DNA from: Macrostomum hystrix
Lineage: Eukaryota; Platyhelminthes; Macrostomidae
Direction of reading: 5' to 3'
Assembly (NCBI GenBank): GCA_950097015.1
Contig: CATNEN010000032.1
Location: 2,084,501 to 2,148,500 of the forward strand
DNA length: 64,000 nucleotides
The notes beneath the pieces are model-generated. The model saw nothing but the letters and a program-made list of their open reading frames with translations. It ran no database searches and was not told the DNA's origin. Shown here piece after piece: positions 48,101 to 60,189 of this stretch (its first letter is position 1; each line of letters opens with the position of its first letter). A program made the position numbers and the translations under genes.

Positions 48101-49109
48101 GAGAGTAGACTATATCAGAGAGAGAGAGTAGACTATATCAGAGAGAGAGTAGACCATATCAGAGAGAGAGTAGACTATATCAGAGAAAGAGAGTAGACTA
48201 TATCAGAGAAAGAGAGTAGACTATATCAGAGAAAGAGAGTAGACTATATCAGAGAAAGAGAGTAGACTATATCAGAGAAAGAGAGTAGACTATATCAGAG
48301 AGAGAGAGTAGACTATATCAGAGAGAGAGTAGACCATATCAGAGAGAGAGTAGACTATATCAGAGAAAGAGAGTAGACTATATCAGAGAGAGAGAGTAGA
48401 CTATATCAGAGAGAGAGTAGACTATATCAGAGAGAGAGAGAGTAGAATATATCAGAGAGAGAGAGAGTAGACTATATCAGAGAGAGAGTAGACTATATCA
48501 GAGAGAGAGAGAGTAGACTATATCAGAGAGAGAGAGAGTAGACTATATCAGAGAGAGAGTAGACTATATCAGAGAGAGAGAGTAGACTATATCAGAGAGA
48601 GAGAGAGTAGACTATATCAGAGAGAGAGAGTAGACTATATCAGAGAGAGAGTAGACAGAAAGTAAAGTGAGTGTAAGCAAGAGAAAATAAATTGTAAAAC
48701 ATCCACAAACCAGGGTAAGCCAAAGTTGCATCACAATCTGCTGTTGCGCTGTATCCTGTCAAAGAGCCAGAGAATAAAAATGAGCACAATCATTGAACAG
48801 CTTTCCTTAGCAAAGGCTCTGTTTTGGTTAATATGCTGTTAGTCAGCATGAAGTGAGGCTACTCACCACACTGACAAGGCTGACCAAGTTGACACTGACC
48901 GTCACGGTGTTGGCAGTGCCATTGTCTGGAGGCGGCCGGGCTAGAGCATTGTAGTTGCCACCGGGCAGTCCCAGAGCTTTCAGCACTGTCTCATCTGGCG
49001 ACTCGGCAGTGTTGGCCCGGACAACAATGGCCAACAATGCGGCGATGCAGGAGAGAAGCTGCAGCATTTTCGGGGCTGCAGAGTTTCTGTCGACTCGGTT
49101 TGACATCAT
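45142..49109 (-). CDS. Cys-loop ligand-gated ion channel (paralog 4)
   Basis: Exons are 49109-48867, 48755-48711, 47361-47243, 46754-46418, 46020-45822, 45750-45566 and 45339-45142, giving 441 residues. The 45, 119, 199 and 185-nt exons match paralog 3 in size and phase. The signal peptide region is LLSCIAALLAIVV. The N-terminal motif RPPPDNGTANTV is shared by the cluster. The Cys-loop is intact (KCSMQMIAFPFDVQNC), ECGER precedes TM2, and TM4 follows NEWRTVVAVADDC. Loop C is the most diverged (NEYCLTKATMDK). It is probably a nicotinic-type cation channel subunit with a different ligand or partner than paralogs 2 and 3. A downstream in-frame ATG at 49067 is closer to the hydrophobic signal core. 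Introns 2 and 3 hold tandem arrays and intron 4 holds a truncated SINE. Confidence 0.87.
46168..46400 (+). mobile_element. 3'-truncated SINE family A copy in receptor 4 intron 4
   Basis: The head has TGGCAGAGCGG, identical to the A-box consensus. The body stops abruptly at TGCGTACAGTTA, and the receptor exon 4 donor lies only about 18 bp away. Confidence 0.85.
46950..47166. repeat. Minisatellite in receptor 4 intron 3, 16 bp unit, about 13 copies
   Basis: The unit is TCTCCCGTGTCTCATC with CCCG/CCTG/TTCCG variants. Confidence 0.92.
47415..48655. repeat. GA-rich minisatellite in receptor 4 intron 2, 19-25 bp unit, more than 50 copies
   Basis: The constant part is GTAGACTATATCAGAGA; the unit length varies by the number of GA dinucleotides. 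A GAGAAAGAGA subtype forms two internal blocks (about 47,850-48,110 and 48,180-48,290) flanking a near-duplicate segment. It fills almost the whole 1.35-kb intron. Confidence 0.95.
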
Positions 49110-50065
49110 ATATAAATAGTTTAATAGGATCTTCCAACTAACTAAGTGTAGCTAATGGGGTTTATGCTGCCAGCTACTCAATCAACATCGCTGGCTACTA
49201 GTTCCATCCAGTTAGTCAAATAGATGGCATAGGCAAACAGTCTATGTGCACAAATTGCATTTGCGAGTGGGAATCAGACCTAGCAATTAAGGAGTTGATT
49301 GACGTTGAGAAAGGTGGAGTGATCACACTCTGTTTGTCAGTTTGATGGTGATGACGGGAAATTAAAACCCGCTCAGTCAGTCTATGCCAAGGTCACCGTT
49401 TTCACATTCAGTTGATACTGAGTGACGCCTATTCACTAGACCCAATCTCTGATACTCAAGGTAATTCAACTTCAACGGATCCTGGGATCAGAAAGTCACT
49501 GCGATGTGATGGCCTCTCAATTTTCCTCAAATCGATCGCGATCGTTGCAATTGAAAGTCCCTTGTGTTACTGGTAGACAGACCCGCTATTTCCCCCTGGG
49601 GAAGGACCATGGGGTATTTCAAATCCCCATTGCCTACTTCACGATAGCTCCCAAGCCGAATGACCGACTTTCGTGATGAAAGTCCACCATATGGATGAAC
49701 ATTTTGTGCCATTAAAAAAATTAATTAATTAAATGGCGACTGGTTGAAACTAGTTTGCTGTTTTCACTGTCATCATTGCATCAGTTTGAATTTTTATGTT
49801 AGTTAAATGCAAGTTCAGTAACATCAATTAGTCAAGTCAACACACGTAGCTAGGCGAACTGCATGGCTGAATCAGACAATGACCGCTATTATCTATCGGC
49901 TTAGTTTTCAAGTACATGTTAAATTATTTAGGGTAGGACTTTCTGCGGCGGCTGCAGTATGAAACAGTAGACCGGACAAGTTCGTCAGACTAACTACTCG
50001 AACTCATCACAGATTTCTCAAAGTCTGAGGAAGGAATTTTTGTAACAAGACCCCGGCTACTGCTA
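49110..50065. other. Upstream region of receptor 4, no gene seen
   Basis: Unique sequence with the presumed promoter of paralog 4 at its left end. No conserved frame was found. Confidence 0.35.
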
Positions 50066-50392
50066 GGGGGTGAGTGGCAGAGCGTTCTAACCGTTTGCCT
50101 CTCGCGCCAAGGTCCCTGAGCTCCATTTCGCGGCGAGGCCACATTCATCTGAGGTGCAGCCGCGGAGAGAAGGCTTGGGGGCTTGTCGTGCAATTTACGC
50201 CCTTAAGGGCCAACCTCCAAGGCACAGTGAAAGTGTACACAGCCTGACGATGAGAAAGGGCAGATGTACACACCCCTGTGTGAGTGTGTGCTCAGGAGTC
50301 AGCGAAATGGGCAGAATTGCCTCTTCGCTGACTACGGGTCTAGTGTCAGCAGATGATGTGCCACTGCTCACAGCCCTCCTGCAATTATGTAT
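50066..50392 (+). mobile_element. SINE family A, near full-length copy
   Basis: One of the most complete copies. The head is GGGGTGAGTGGCAGAGCG, the body matches throughout, and the end is CCCTCCTGCAATTATG. Confidence 0.9.
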
Positions 50393-51929
50393 ATATTTTT
50401 ATATCAAGCTACAAGCTATAATATTAAGCACGTGCGCGCAGAAAAAAAATGAATATAACCAGTTTAAACAAGTAACTAACCGGCGTCATGAAAACACACC
50501 CCCTATTCTGGGTTGAAAGTTGACAAGAATACAGTTGCATGCAAAATTAAGACAATTGGTAGCACGAAACGAGTTTGAGAATGTATAGGAAAGACTAACC
50601 TTAGGTTTTCAGGCGGTAGTTTTTCATTTTGTTTTAAAACTGGCACTAGTAGAGTCGCATGATGACAGCACAAAAGGCCTTCGCTTTTTCTGAAGAAAAG
50701 CTTTCCAAAAGCATTGCCACTATAGGTGAGGACTTGAGCACCCGAGTTCTCGGGTACAGACAAATTCTAGAGTTCGCCAGCAGACTGAAGACCCTCGATA
50801 AAAAGACAGTCGCCAAGAATGAAAGAAATTTTCTGCGTCAGCAACCACAATTGCTGTTGCTGTACTCTTAAAATTTGAAAACCCGAGGTGCCCACTGGAA
50901 AGTTAGCTTATTTTTTATTTTTTAGATTCAGAGTGAGAATCACCTGTAAAATAGTCTTATATTTCAGACGCATGATTAAACAGCTTAACATTTGATGAAG
51001 ACAGATGATATCTACCACTGTAAATATTAACTACCGATTGATTGTACAATAGATAAACCAGCTATTGAGCACCGCTTCCAAAGGTTGTGTATGTCCATGG
51101 ACTTAAGGTCGACGCTGGTATGCTGGTACTCCTCTGTGGTATGCTCTCGACCTTTGATTGTACGCGGAGGTTGACTGTTGACTGTTAGACGATAAATATT
51201 GGACGAAAAAGCATTGATAGTTAATAAACTCAGAAAAAAATTCAAAGAAATTACAATTGTTGCGTTGTGATTCTGAAAAGTATTTGGGGATCAAATAACC
51301 GAAGCAGTCCCTGATCTCTTTCTATTTCGTTATTTAATGAAAAACTTTCAAAGCATGCAGCTGAGAGCACAAAATACCAGACAATAGTTTTTCTATAAAA
51401 TCGATAGTATTTATAAACTAAACTTGTTTAAAGTACAAACTAAACTTGTCGATAGAAAACGACAAAAACAATGGCTAAAAACCCAGACATTTCTAAATCT
51501 AGCATGTTAGCTTAAGCAAAGCTTTAGTTTCAAAGAAATCTGAAGGAAATAATGGTCAGAGTGCTTTGTTGCGCTTTGATATCGAAAGTAATTCAAATTT
51601 GAGTTCCACATTATTTACTACAGAGCAATCTGACCTTTAAAAATCAACAGTTTGTTTGAGAAATTAGGCAAAAAACACTACAGACTGGAGTGAGACTTCT
51701 TGACTGATATTTGACAGCTGCAGACTTATACATGTAAAAAGTTTGAGAGAAATCATGCTTTTCAGAAAAAGCAATAAAACATCTAAATTAAGAATGTGTG
51801 ATATAGGGACTGGCAGTTTCAGGGTATCAGGACATTCTATAGAATTAACACTATTGGCTGACACCGAAAATACAAAGGAAAGTTGCGAGGCTGAGTCTCA
51901 GCAATGCGATTGCAACTAAAGGCGACCGT
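50393..51929. other. Intergenic region downstream of NPC1, no firm gene
   Basis: AT-rich unique DNA. A 70-codon plus-strand frame at 50659-50871 starts with ATG and is helical in character, but it has no recognised family and I treat it as doubtful. Confidence 0.35.
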
Positions 51930-54900
51930 TCAAATTTTGATCTCCATCAGGACGGCCACCTTGCGAACCATTTGCCTGTGCTTGCTGACCGGACCTGCGG
52001 GTTTTGTGTGACAGACTCAACTAAACTTATCATAGGGGTGAACTAACAGCCTTAAACTAGTCTTGAAGTCGTTTGGAGCAACCAGGCAAACTCATCAAGC
52101 CAAGGACCACTAGTAGTTAGCCTATGTTAGTAGTCCTTGCATCAAGCACTATCCATTCACAAGAAATAATTGATTACACCTGCCCCAATCGGGCCAGATG
52201 TGCAGCCGAGAGTACAACCGCAGCTATTGCGCGGCGCGTCTGAAGGCTGCGTACGGCTGTTCAGTCCATGGACAGGGGGGACGCCAGACCCACCCTCAAT
52301 TACCCCAGCTAATGCTGGTACCCATTAACAGCTGGGTGAACTGAAGCAATGCAGAGTTAAGTGTCTTGCTAAAGGACACAAATTGTTCCAGTGGAGTCCA
52401 GAATCGAATCCCCCGACCTTCAAGTCGTGAGTCTCTAACCACTAGGCTACAACTATCAAACTGTGTATCTTACCTATGTAGCTAAGCAGAACCGGCAGGA
52501 ACACGAGGCCGTGCAGAGCCCCGAAAAGCACAATGCCCAGGTACATGCGGAAGTAGAAGACGCGGAACAGCTGTGACTTGGCGAAGCCCAGAATGATGAT
52601 ACCGCCCAGTTTCGTCAGAGTGATGCCGGAGAACACCGAGCTGCCCATGTGGATGAAGCTGTCGCGCGCCTTCTCCAGCCTAGTCCTCTCCGCTGACACG
52701 GTGTAGGCTCTGACCAGGTGGGAGCAGAACTCTACTGAGATGCCCAGGGCCTAGAATGTATAATTATAAGGTACCAAATGGAGAAAAACTCGACTCTGAG
52801 ATTTAATATGATTATTTGCACTTTAAGAGTAGGAATACTAAGCCATTTTGCCGCCCGTTTTTATACCACGGGAATTCCCCTCTAAAAACTTTTTTGCCAG
52901 CGCCTGAATGCTAACAGCGTTGGGTGGTGACTGATTGGTTGACAGACTAGACAATGGTGTACTGTGGTTGAGCTGTGCCTAATATTTTGGCTTCATCAGT
53001 GAAATTGGAGAAATTCGCGTCAGGGTGTCCATAATGTCCTAGTTCCACCTGTTGTAGCCCTTAAAGGTCCAGGAGTCCGGCTAGATAAAGTTAGGTGACC
53101 AACGAAGACGGAGATGATGCAGGCACATTCGGGTGACATGCTGATAAGTTTTGAAGGCCTGGCAAAGCCGCAAAGGCGCAGTGCTAATTTGTGTATAGTG
53201 GTGTATGAAATACACTAGCGCTTATGGGAAAAAATCCGACCTTCGGCCAGAAACATTGAATATCTCGACGGTCTGAAGAGCTCGCGGCTTGATTATTGTT
53301 TTAGAAGATGCGCAACAAAAAGTTGGCCCGTGTTCTTTAGTTTCACGTGCTTGCGTTGTTCCGTTCGGCTGCAGCAAAAATTCCCCCTTGGTAGTTCAAC
53401 AGTAAAGCTACCATTTTAAAACAAATAAACCACGTACCACCAGTCATAATCGCTGACTCACCATGACAAGATTCACCAGAGAAACGGCATTCAGCGATAT
53501 GTCCCAGAAGAACATGAGGCCCAGCATTGACAGTAGAATGAGACCGATCGTAAGCATGATGATGAATGTCGCAAAAATGTCCAAGCCAAGGAGCACCAGG
53601 GTGACGAAGGCGATGGCGGCAGAACAGATGGCCAAGTTAATGGCCGTATCGCTCACTATCGTCAAGTATTGTTCGTAGAAAACGTAGAACACACTGTAGG
53701 GGAACACCTTCAGGTCCTTGCGTCCGGTTGTAGCCTGGAAGTGGCGGGTAATGTCCTCGGACATTTTCACTGCCATCTTGTAGGCGTTGATGAAATCATC
53801 GCCGTTGCGTAGAACCGAATGGTAGGTCATGTAGTGCGATGCGGACACGCCAACTGTTCTCGAGAGCTGTTTCTCGCGCTTGATTGCCGCAGCATAGGCC
53901 GCGTGGCCACCCTTGGGGCAGGCGACCCCGGGATTGTCTTTGAGAAAGAAGTCGATGTAGCGGAAGAACTCGCCCTGGACTGGCCAGCCTTCGATTGTGA
54001 AGTTGACGCTGCACGGTGTGCAGTCGGCGGTACGACTGGAGGCGGGGCAGAACTGTCCAGAAGAGTGGTAGCTGCAGCACGGCGAAGTGTCACTCGGCTC
54101 TAGCCAATCTACGTAGTCGTCTAGCCAGGAGCTTGGTGGGCTTACAATGTGCGAGTAAGAAGGCACCTCGGCCATCTGAGACAGTTGGTTTAGCATCGAA
54201 TTTTGTGGACATCCGGCGCGACTGCAGATAAGGCTCTGGTGCACCGGATTCGAGTAATCCATCGCGCCCGAGACCACAAAGTAGACCGGCGGCCCGACGC
54301 TGAGAAAGTTCTTAATTCCGTCAAAGTAGGCGCTTACGTAGCTGTCCTCCGGCATGCTCAGCTCTTGGTCCAGTCCGATGCGAACCTTGTGCACACAGGC
54401 TAGGCAGATGCACGCCCAGGCGACGAAGATTAGTATGATCACTGGCCGCACCCATCTGTTAAAAATCCAGGAAGACATAAAGCGCTTAAAGAACTGAAAC
54501 AGGATGCCTTTACTCTCCGTCTTTCCCGCCTTGTCGCTGGTTTTCTGGCTTGCTTTTTTGGCCTTTTTAGAAACGCAGCAGCAGAGTACGTCTCGCCGAC
54601 TAGCAGCCTGACGCTTGGCGTCCAACGTTAGCACGGCGACGAAGCAGCTTATCTGCAGCAGGAAGTCCAGAAGGACAGCCATGCCAGCGTAAAGTGCGAA
54701 AACTCGCACTGCTGGCATTGAGGTGAATGCGCCAAAGAAAAAGGCGACAGACTCGCTGAGGCTGCTCAGCAGCATGCTGGGTCCAACACGGCCCACCACT
54801 CGGGCCACCTTCGACTCTACGCTGTCGGCTCCGGCAAAGTCTCGCTGATATGTGTGCACCAGGATGAAAATATTGTCCACTCCAACGGCCAATACTAAGA

Positions 54901-57900
54901 ATGGAACAACTTCGATGATGATTAACGTGGCTGGGAATCCCAGATAGCTCCACACGCCCAGAGAGCACGCTACTGCCACGAGCACGATGAAAACTCCAAC
55001 GAGGCCCATTGTTATCTTCACGTGAACCATCAAGCCACGGCAAGACTTGTACTGACCTAGGGTAAGCGTCACATAGGCAAACATCAGCATGTAGCTTCCT
55101 AGGATGGTGACCACGTCGGAGTTCGATTCTCGCTCCAATTCGTCCTGGATCGAGCGCTCTGACGAATACCTCACATCCAGCTCCTCGTGCGTCTCGTTTG
55201 CGAATCGGTGCATGACCTCCAGAAAAGCACTCTCCCACTCCATGGCCATACGAACCTGTGAGTATAGGAGAAAGTGAGGAGTGAGCTCTTATCTTAGCTT
55301 TTATAGTAGCTCAGGACTTAATCCAAATATTACGACATCTTACCTGCTCTGAACCATGGTCTACGTGATTATTCACCAAGAATGTGAGCACAACAGCAGT
55401 AGCATTGAGGTATTCTTTGTTGCTATAGCCTCCAAACACCACCCACGGATAGATGGGACCGCCCCATTCGGAGAAGCAGCTCAGCTTCAGGTTGCTGTCG
55501 CTGCTGACACTAAGCGGATTCTTGGTGCAGGCCAACAGGTGCGTCACAAAGTCTGCATGAGTCAGTCCAAAGTCCAAGTCCACCGCGTCCTTGTTTAGAG
55601 TGCTGCTGTTGGACTGGAAGTAGCCCAGAGGGCTCTGCACCGCGCAGGTAGAGTAGCTTGGCGAAAGTGGCTTGAAGCAAATGTCTGTTAGGCTGATGTC
55701 TTGCTTTTTAGTCTTGCTCCAAACCTTCATGCTGGTAAGGTTAGTCTGCAGTTCCAGCACCTTCTGCAGAAATTTCTTGCTAATAACTGGCCCAAAAGAC
55801 TTGTGCGCCAGAGGCTCATAGTAGGGAATTTTGGGCTCGTGTATGTAGCTGCTCTTGTTCCGCGGAATAATTATCACCTGTTCCGTTCGATAGAATGGTC
55901 TGAAATAACATGAGAAGGTTGGTGTTAGTGAAAGGTTAATTTGCTATAGCTATTTAGTGCACTGGCATCATTTGGATACTGTAATCATCACTACTTGAGC
56001 TGTTGCTCACAGTTTGAGCACAATTGTGGAATGCAGACAGATACTTAAACTGAGAAGCGATGGATTAACAAACTAAATTTAGAGCTGACACGACGGGCAG
56101 TTTGTCAGCCTTCTGAAGACATGGGGTGGGTCAAAGAAGTGGGTGCGGGTCTGTTGCGTTGTTTTAGAGTGCGCCATGGCAACCAAAACAAAAAGATTTA
56201 TTCCAAGCAAACGAAGCCGAAACCAGAGTGAGAGGGAGAGAGAGCGGGGGCAGGGATTGTGATGGCCAGTTTTAATAGCCACATTCAAATGCTGTTCATC
56301 CATTGCCGTTAGCACTCACATGACGAGGCCAGCGTTCACAATAGAAAGAGAAGAAGGCAATTTACAAAGAAGAGAGGCCGGGTGCTTGGAGAAGAGTCTG
56401 ATGCTGATGCAAGCCCGGTGTGGCGTGACTACCACCCCCGCTGAGGGCAAGTGGACGATGGTTATTGTCGGGTGTGTAATGAGCGGGTCAGGTGGGCGCA
56501 TTCCTTCCACCCACCATTCTGTCGGGCTGAATTGCAGCAGAATGTGAGCGACCACCCCATGATGACAAATGGCGACTAAATTATTTAGTCAACTGCGATA
56601 AATCCGAAATATAGCATGAGTTTTTTAGCGAAGGGCGCATGAATTCCCACGCCATGACTTGTTTCTTCTTAGTAAAATAAAACGCAATTAAGCTAGTAAC
56701 GAATCGAATGCACTAAAGTACTCTCTTGCCTTATCAAGGGTAGATCAACTGGTTTGCTTTGTCAGCCTAGCCCTGCCATCTCGACAATAGCAAGCAATAC
56801 TGGCTTGACAATTTCAGTTCCCAGAATATCGAGACAAGAAGTCGGCGCTGGGCAAAAGTCTCTAATATCGTTCCCATGCAGTTGTATTGCTGGCTGGCAA
56901 GCCAGGCATTGCTCTGTATTGTGAGAGAGGGCGATGTACAATGTGTGCCAGTCCCACCAGACCCTGGCTTAGAACACTCCGCGTAAGCAAGAAATGGAAT
57001 TGAATGACTCTAGAAATTGGACAAGCGACAGAGAATAGAGGTGGAATGAGTTCTGGTCTAAGCCAGTCGAGTGTTGTTAAAGTTGCAATTTGTAAGCAGG
57101 CACAAAAGCACAATGGCATATCAGCCGGGGTGACGCCGGTTCTCAATAATTGATGAGTGTTTAAAAATTTGGATAAGAAACTCAATTCAACATAGTGGGG
57201 AAAATGGGGAATAAAATATGAGCAGTAAAAAATTACTTACCCGAAATTCTTATCAAAGAAGGCCTTCTGCTGCCTGGCAGTCGACTGCGGCGAGCTCCAT
57301 AGTTCCACAGGGTCCGTGGTCACTTGAAAGAACAGAACACCACAAGACAATGCGATGCACACAACGAAGCTCAGCATGATGACGACAATCGGGTGCTTGG
57401 CCACTAGTAGGCCCCAGCTAGTGAATGCGGCTTCAATGCGGGCCTCGAACTGTCCGCTGACGCGATCGGAGCAGTCAATCTCAGTGTCCGAAAGGCGAGT
57501 GCCGTCAGTTAGGAAGGCCTGACTACTCGGCGAGGTTAGGCCGTAGGTCAGCTCGCTGGCTACCTTCTCGGATGATGCAGCAGAATAGGCGGTATTAGAG
57601 TCCTTCGAAGACGTGCTGATGCGGGAGTGCAAGCTGTTCAATCGATGCGCCTGGACAAAGAAAAAGATGTTCCACGCGGAGAAGGCAATGACGAAGGCGC
57701 CATAGACGGCAGCGATGATGACGTACCAGCCGTCGACTCCAAGAATCAGCCAGGGCTTCGGTGGCTCGGGGATCTCTGGCGCCTTGGCGCAGGCCGCCTG
57801 GCAGTCACTGCAGGAGCAGGGGGCGATGCCGCGCTCTCTGTCACCAACGTGACACTGAACGGAACTAACATTCATAGGGCAGTGCTTCAGGCCCTCGCTG

Positions 57901-58678
57901 ACGTGGCATACATCCTCCACCAAGAATTTAATTTCGAACGGAGCGTACGGATTTTCGGACGGGCTACCAATGAACTTAAACAAGTCATTAACTGTGCACT
58001 TTTCCACGCTGACAGACCCGCACATGGCAGCGATAGCCTTGCCGTTTCCGTGGCTGACGCCTTTGCAGCTGTTAAAGAATGTGTGAGCGAATCTGCTGCT
58101 GATGTTGTAGTCAACAGCCCTGACTGAATTAACGGACTCGTCAAAGTTTGTTATCCTCATAAACGAGCTTTGGTTAGCAGAGCAAGCCATGCTGCAAAAC
58201 AAGGAGCGGAAGTTTCTCCAGCAAGCCGGACAGCGCCTCAAAAGGAGGCCGGCGCGGTCCATCTGGATGCTCAAAGTTTCGACCTGAGCATCAGAGCAGC
58301 ATGTCCGAACACCCTCGGGACCGTTAGTGACGAACTCCGGGCAGAGGTTCTTCAGCAAGGCCAAAGACTTCGGGCTGCTCATCGGCTTGGGCGGTCCGCT
58401 GTATTTGCAATTAATTGGATGATCCGTATCACTGCGACCGCACTCATCGTACATGATGCAGTCCGCGGAAACCTAGCAGAATGATTTTTTTCATTAGATA
58501 CGCCGGTTTTAAGGTGCAAATTAGGATTTTCTAGCTTAAAACACACAAAAAATCTATCTACCTACCAACCTATCCACCCAGTTTAAAGAAATGTACATAC
58601 AGTATTTAAGCATTAGTTTAAACTCACGAAATCTAGCCAAAGAGTTGCGATGAAAATTATGCTAATCAAAAGCTTCAT
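51930..58678 (-). CDS. NPC1: NPC1-type intracellular cholesterol transporter
   Basis: Exons are 58678-58628 (signal peptide), 58472-57241, 55899-55344, 55255-53462, 52750-52474 and 51994-51930, giving 1324 residues (human NPC1 1278). All phases agree. After the signal peptide comes the cysteine-rich N-terminal sterol-binding domain ([26 protein letters not shown]), then the first membrane span, the middle luminal domain ([14 protein letters not shown]), the sterol-sensing domain at about 660-830 (VIEV-like [19 protein letters not shown]), a cysteine-rich luminal loop and the C-terminal spans ([11 protein letters not shown]). NPC1 moves cholesterol from NPC2 out of late endosomes and lysosomes. 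The short last exon ends ME-IKI and lacks the C-terminal dileucine LLNF of the human protein. The last intron holds a family B SINE. Introns are otherwise free of arrays. Confidence 0.95.
52160..52455 (-). mobile_element. SINE family B copy in NPC1 last intron
   Basis: On the minus strand the head GTAGCCTAGTGG (A-box) and GGGGGATTCGATTCT (B-box region) precede a body with ACTTAACTCTGCATTGCTTC, CCATGGACTG and GCGCAATAGCTGCGG. It matches the copy at 60.2 kb. Confidence 0.88.
55900..57240. other. NPC1 intron 2, no other feature seen
   Basis: A 1.34-kb intron without a tandem array or SINE, unusual for this window. A few small GC-rich open frames are not convincing. Confidence 0.4.
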
Positions 58679-59907
58679 TCTCTTTTGATTCTTGACACCA
58701 GTGGCGCAGTCAATTAAAATACTTCTGAAACTGCGCTCTCGGAACAGAAGGAAAAATAAACGATATATAATAAACGATTCGGATTTGGATAGTTTTTCGA
58801 GAAAGATGGCATTAAAATTGTTCGATAAAACGGTTGTATTTATAATGAATCTTTAAATAGCTCTTAAATGGAATGGCCAGTTGGATTTCAAGGTCGCAGA
58901 ATCACCCCACAAAAAAACAAACAAATCGTCTTGAGCCAAGGAATTTCTTTAGTTAATTTTTAATACTTTTTATATCCCACACTACAACGACTAAGTGGAA
59001 CGTAAATGTTGACTAAACAATGGTTCTTTCTTTTGTTTTATCGATTCACGAAATTTATAGGCACCATTTTAAAAACTCAATTGAAACAAGCAAGCGAGTT
59101 CTCTCAAATCACCGCATAGTTTCATTACATTTTTTATCAAAAAATGAGACTTTTTTCTAAATACATTTGCTGTCATGATAATTTTTCTTTGCATAGAAAG
59201 AAATTTCATAAAGATGATCAAATTTAATATGATCAAACACAATGCTATTATAAAGAAATTAAATGAAGGGAAGTAAGAAAACAAAAACTAAAAAATAAAC
59301 TCTGAGAAACAAATATAATTTTTAAATAGTTTACTTCTTTCGAATTCTTCAACTAAGAAAATGAGTTCATTGGGTTGGTTCATATTGTAAATTATAAACT
59401 CACTAGATATTTGTATTTTTTTATATTATAAATATATTATAATTTATAAATATTTTTATTCATAAAAAGCAATAGGTCTGTGTTTAGATAAAAATATTTG
59501 CTAATAAATCATTTAATTTAACTGTTCGAATCACACATTTAAAAAAAATGCTGTTTTTGTTTTTAGTTTAGAAAGAATGCATGCTGTACAATATTATTTG
59601 TAGAATTAGTAAGTAAGCTTTAGAAAAGCCAAAAAATTAATATTTTTTTTAATTACAAGACCTACAGATTTACTAAGCTTAAGCAAAAGCTTAACATCCA
59701 TTTAGTTGTGTCAAAAAGAGAAATTTTACAAAAACTATTTTTTCACTGTCTTATGATATGTCGATTTAATAAAAGAAAACTATTGTGCCAGTGACGGCCG
59801 CTCATATCCAACTATTTTTTCAGTGCTTATTAGAACACAAAATTGGTGGCCTTCTCTGATTGGTGGAGAATTCTGACATAAGAGCCCGAATATTTCTCAT
59901 TGATGAT
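58679..59907. promoter_or_regulatory. Divergent upstream region of NPC1 and the glutamate receptor
   Basis: AT-rich spacer between the NPC1 start codon and the likely first exon of the receptor gene. No element was named. Confidence 0.35.
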
Positions 59908-59937
59908 ATGTCTCCCAAAGGTTCTCAAAGCAGAAAA

Positions 59938-60013
59938 ATGCTGAAATGTTTTCTATCATTAATCTGTCTGTATGAATTTTATAAAAGTTTCTACGATTTG
60001 AACAATAATTTCG
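59938..60013 (+). CDS. Candidate first exon of the glutamate receptor (signal peptide)
   Basis: ATG at 59938 (another in frame at 59908) begins MLKCFLSLICLYEF, a hydrophobic leader, and ends at a strong donor, GTAAGTTTTC, in phase 1. Its position just upstream and on the same strand as the receptor exons makes it a plausible signal-peptide exon. The join to the next exon is not proven. Confidence 0.4.
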
Positions 60014-60189
60014 GTAAGTTTTCAAAACCGATCATTATTGATTTATGCATTCGCGGATACAAAACTCAATTAAAATAGTGAGCTGTGATTAAAAAAGCTA
60101 TCTGTAATGATTCAAAAGGGTCTTCTTCAGTTGCAAACCCAGGATATGCATACCTCTCTGATCCGCTGTATCAATGTATTATGTTTTTT

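Noticed and set aside
50659-50871. 70-codon frame as a small gene
   Set aside because: No family, no splice or promoter support; kept only as a note in the intergenic entry.
53796-55238. Large alternative frames overlapping NPC1 exon 4
   Set aside because: Shadow frames of a GC-rich coding exon whose NPC1 frame is unambiguous.
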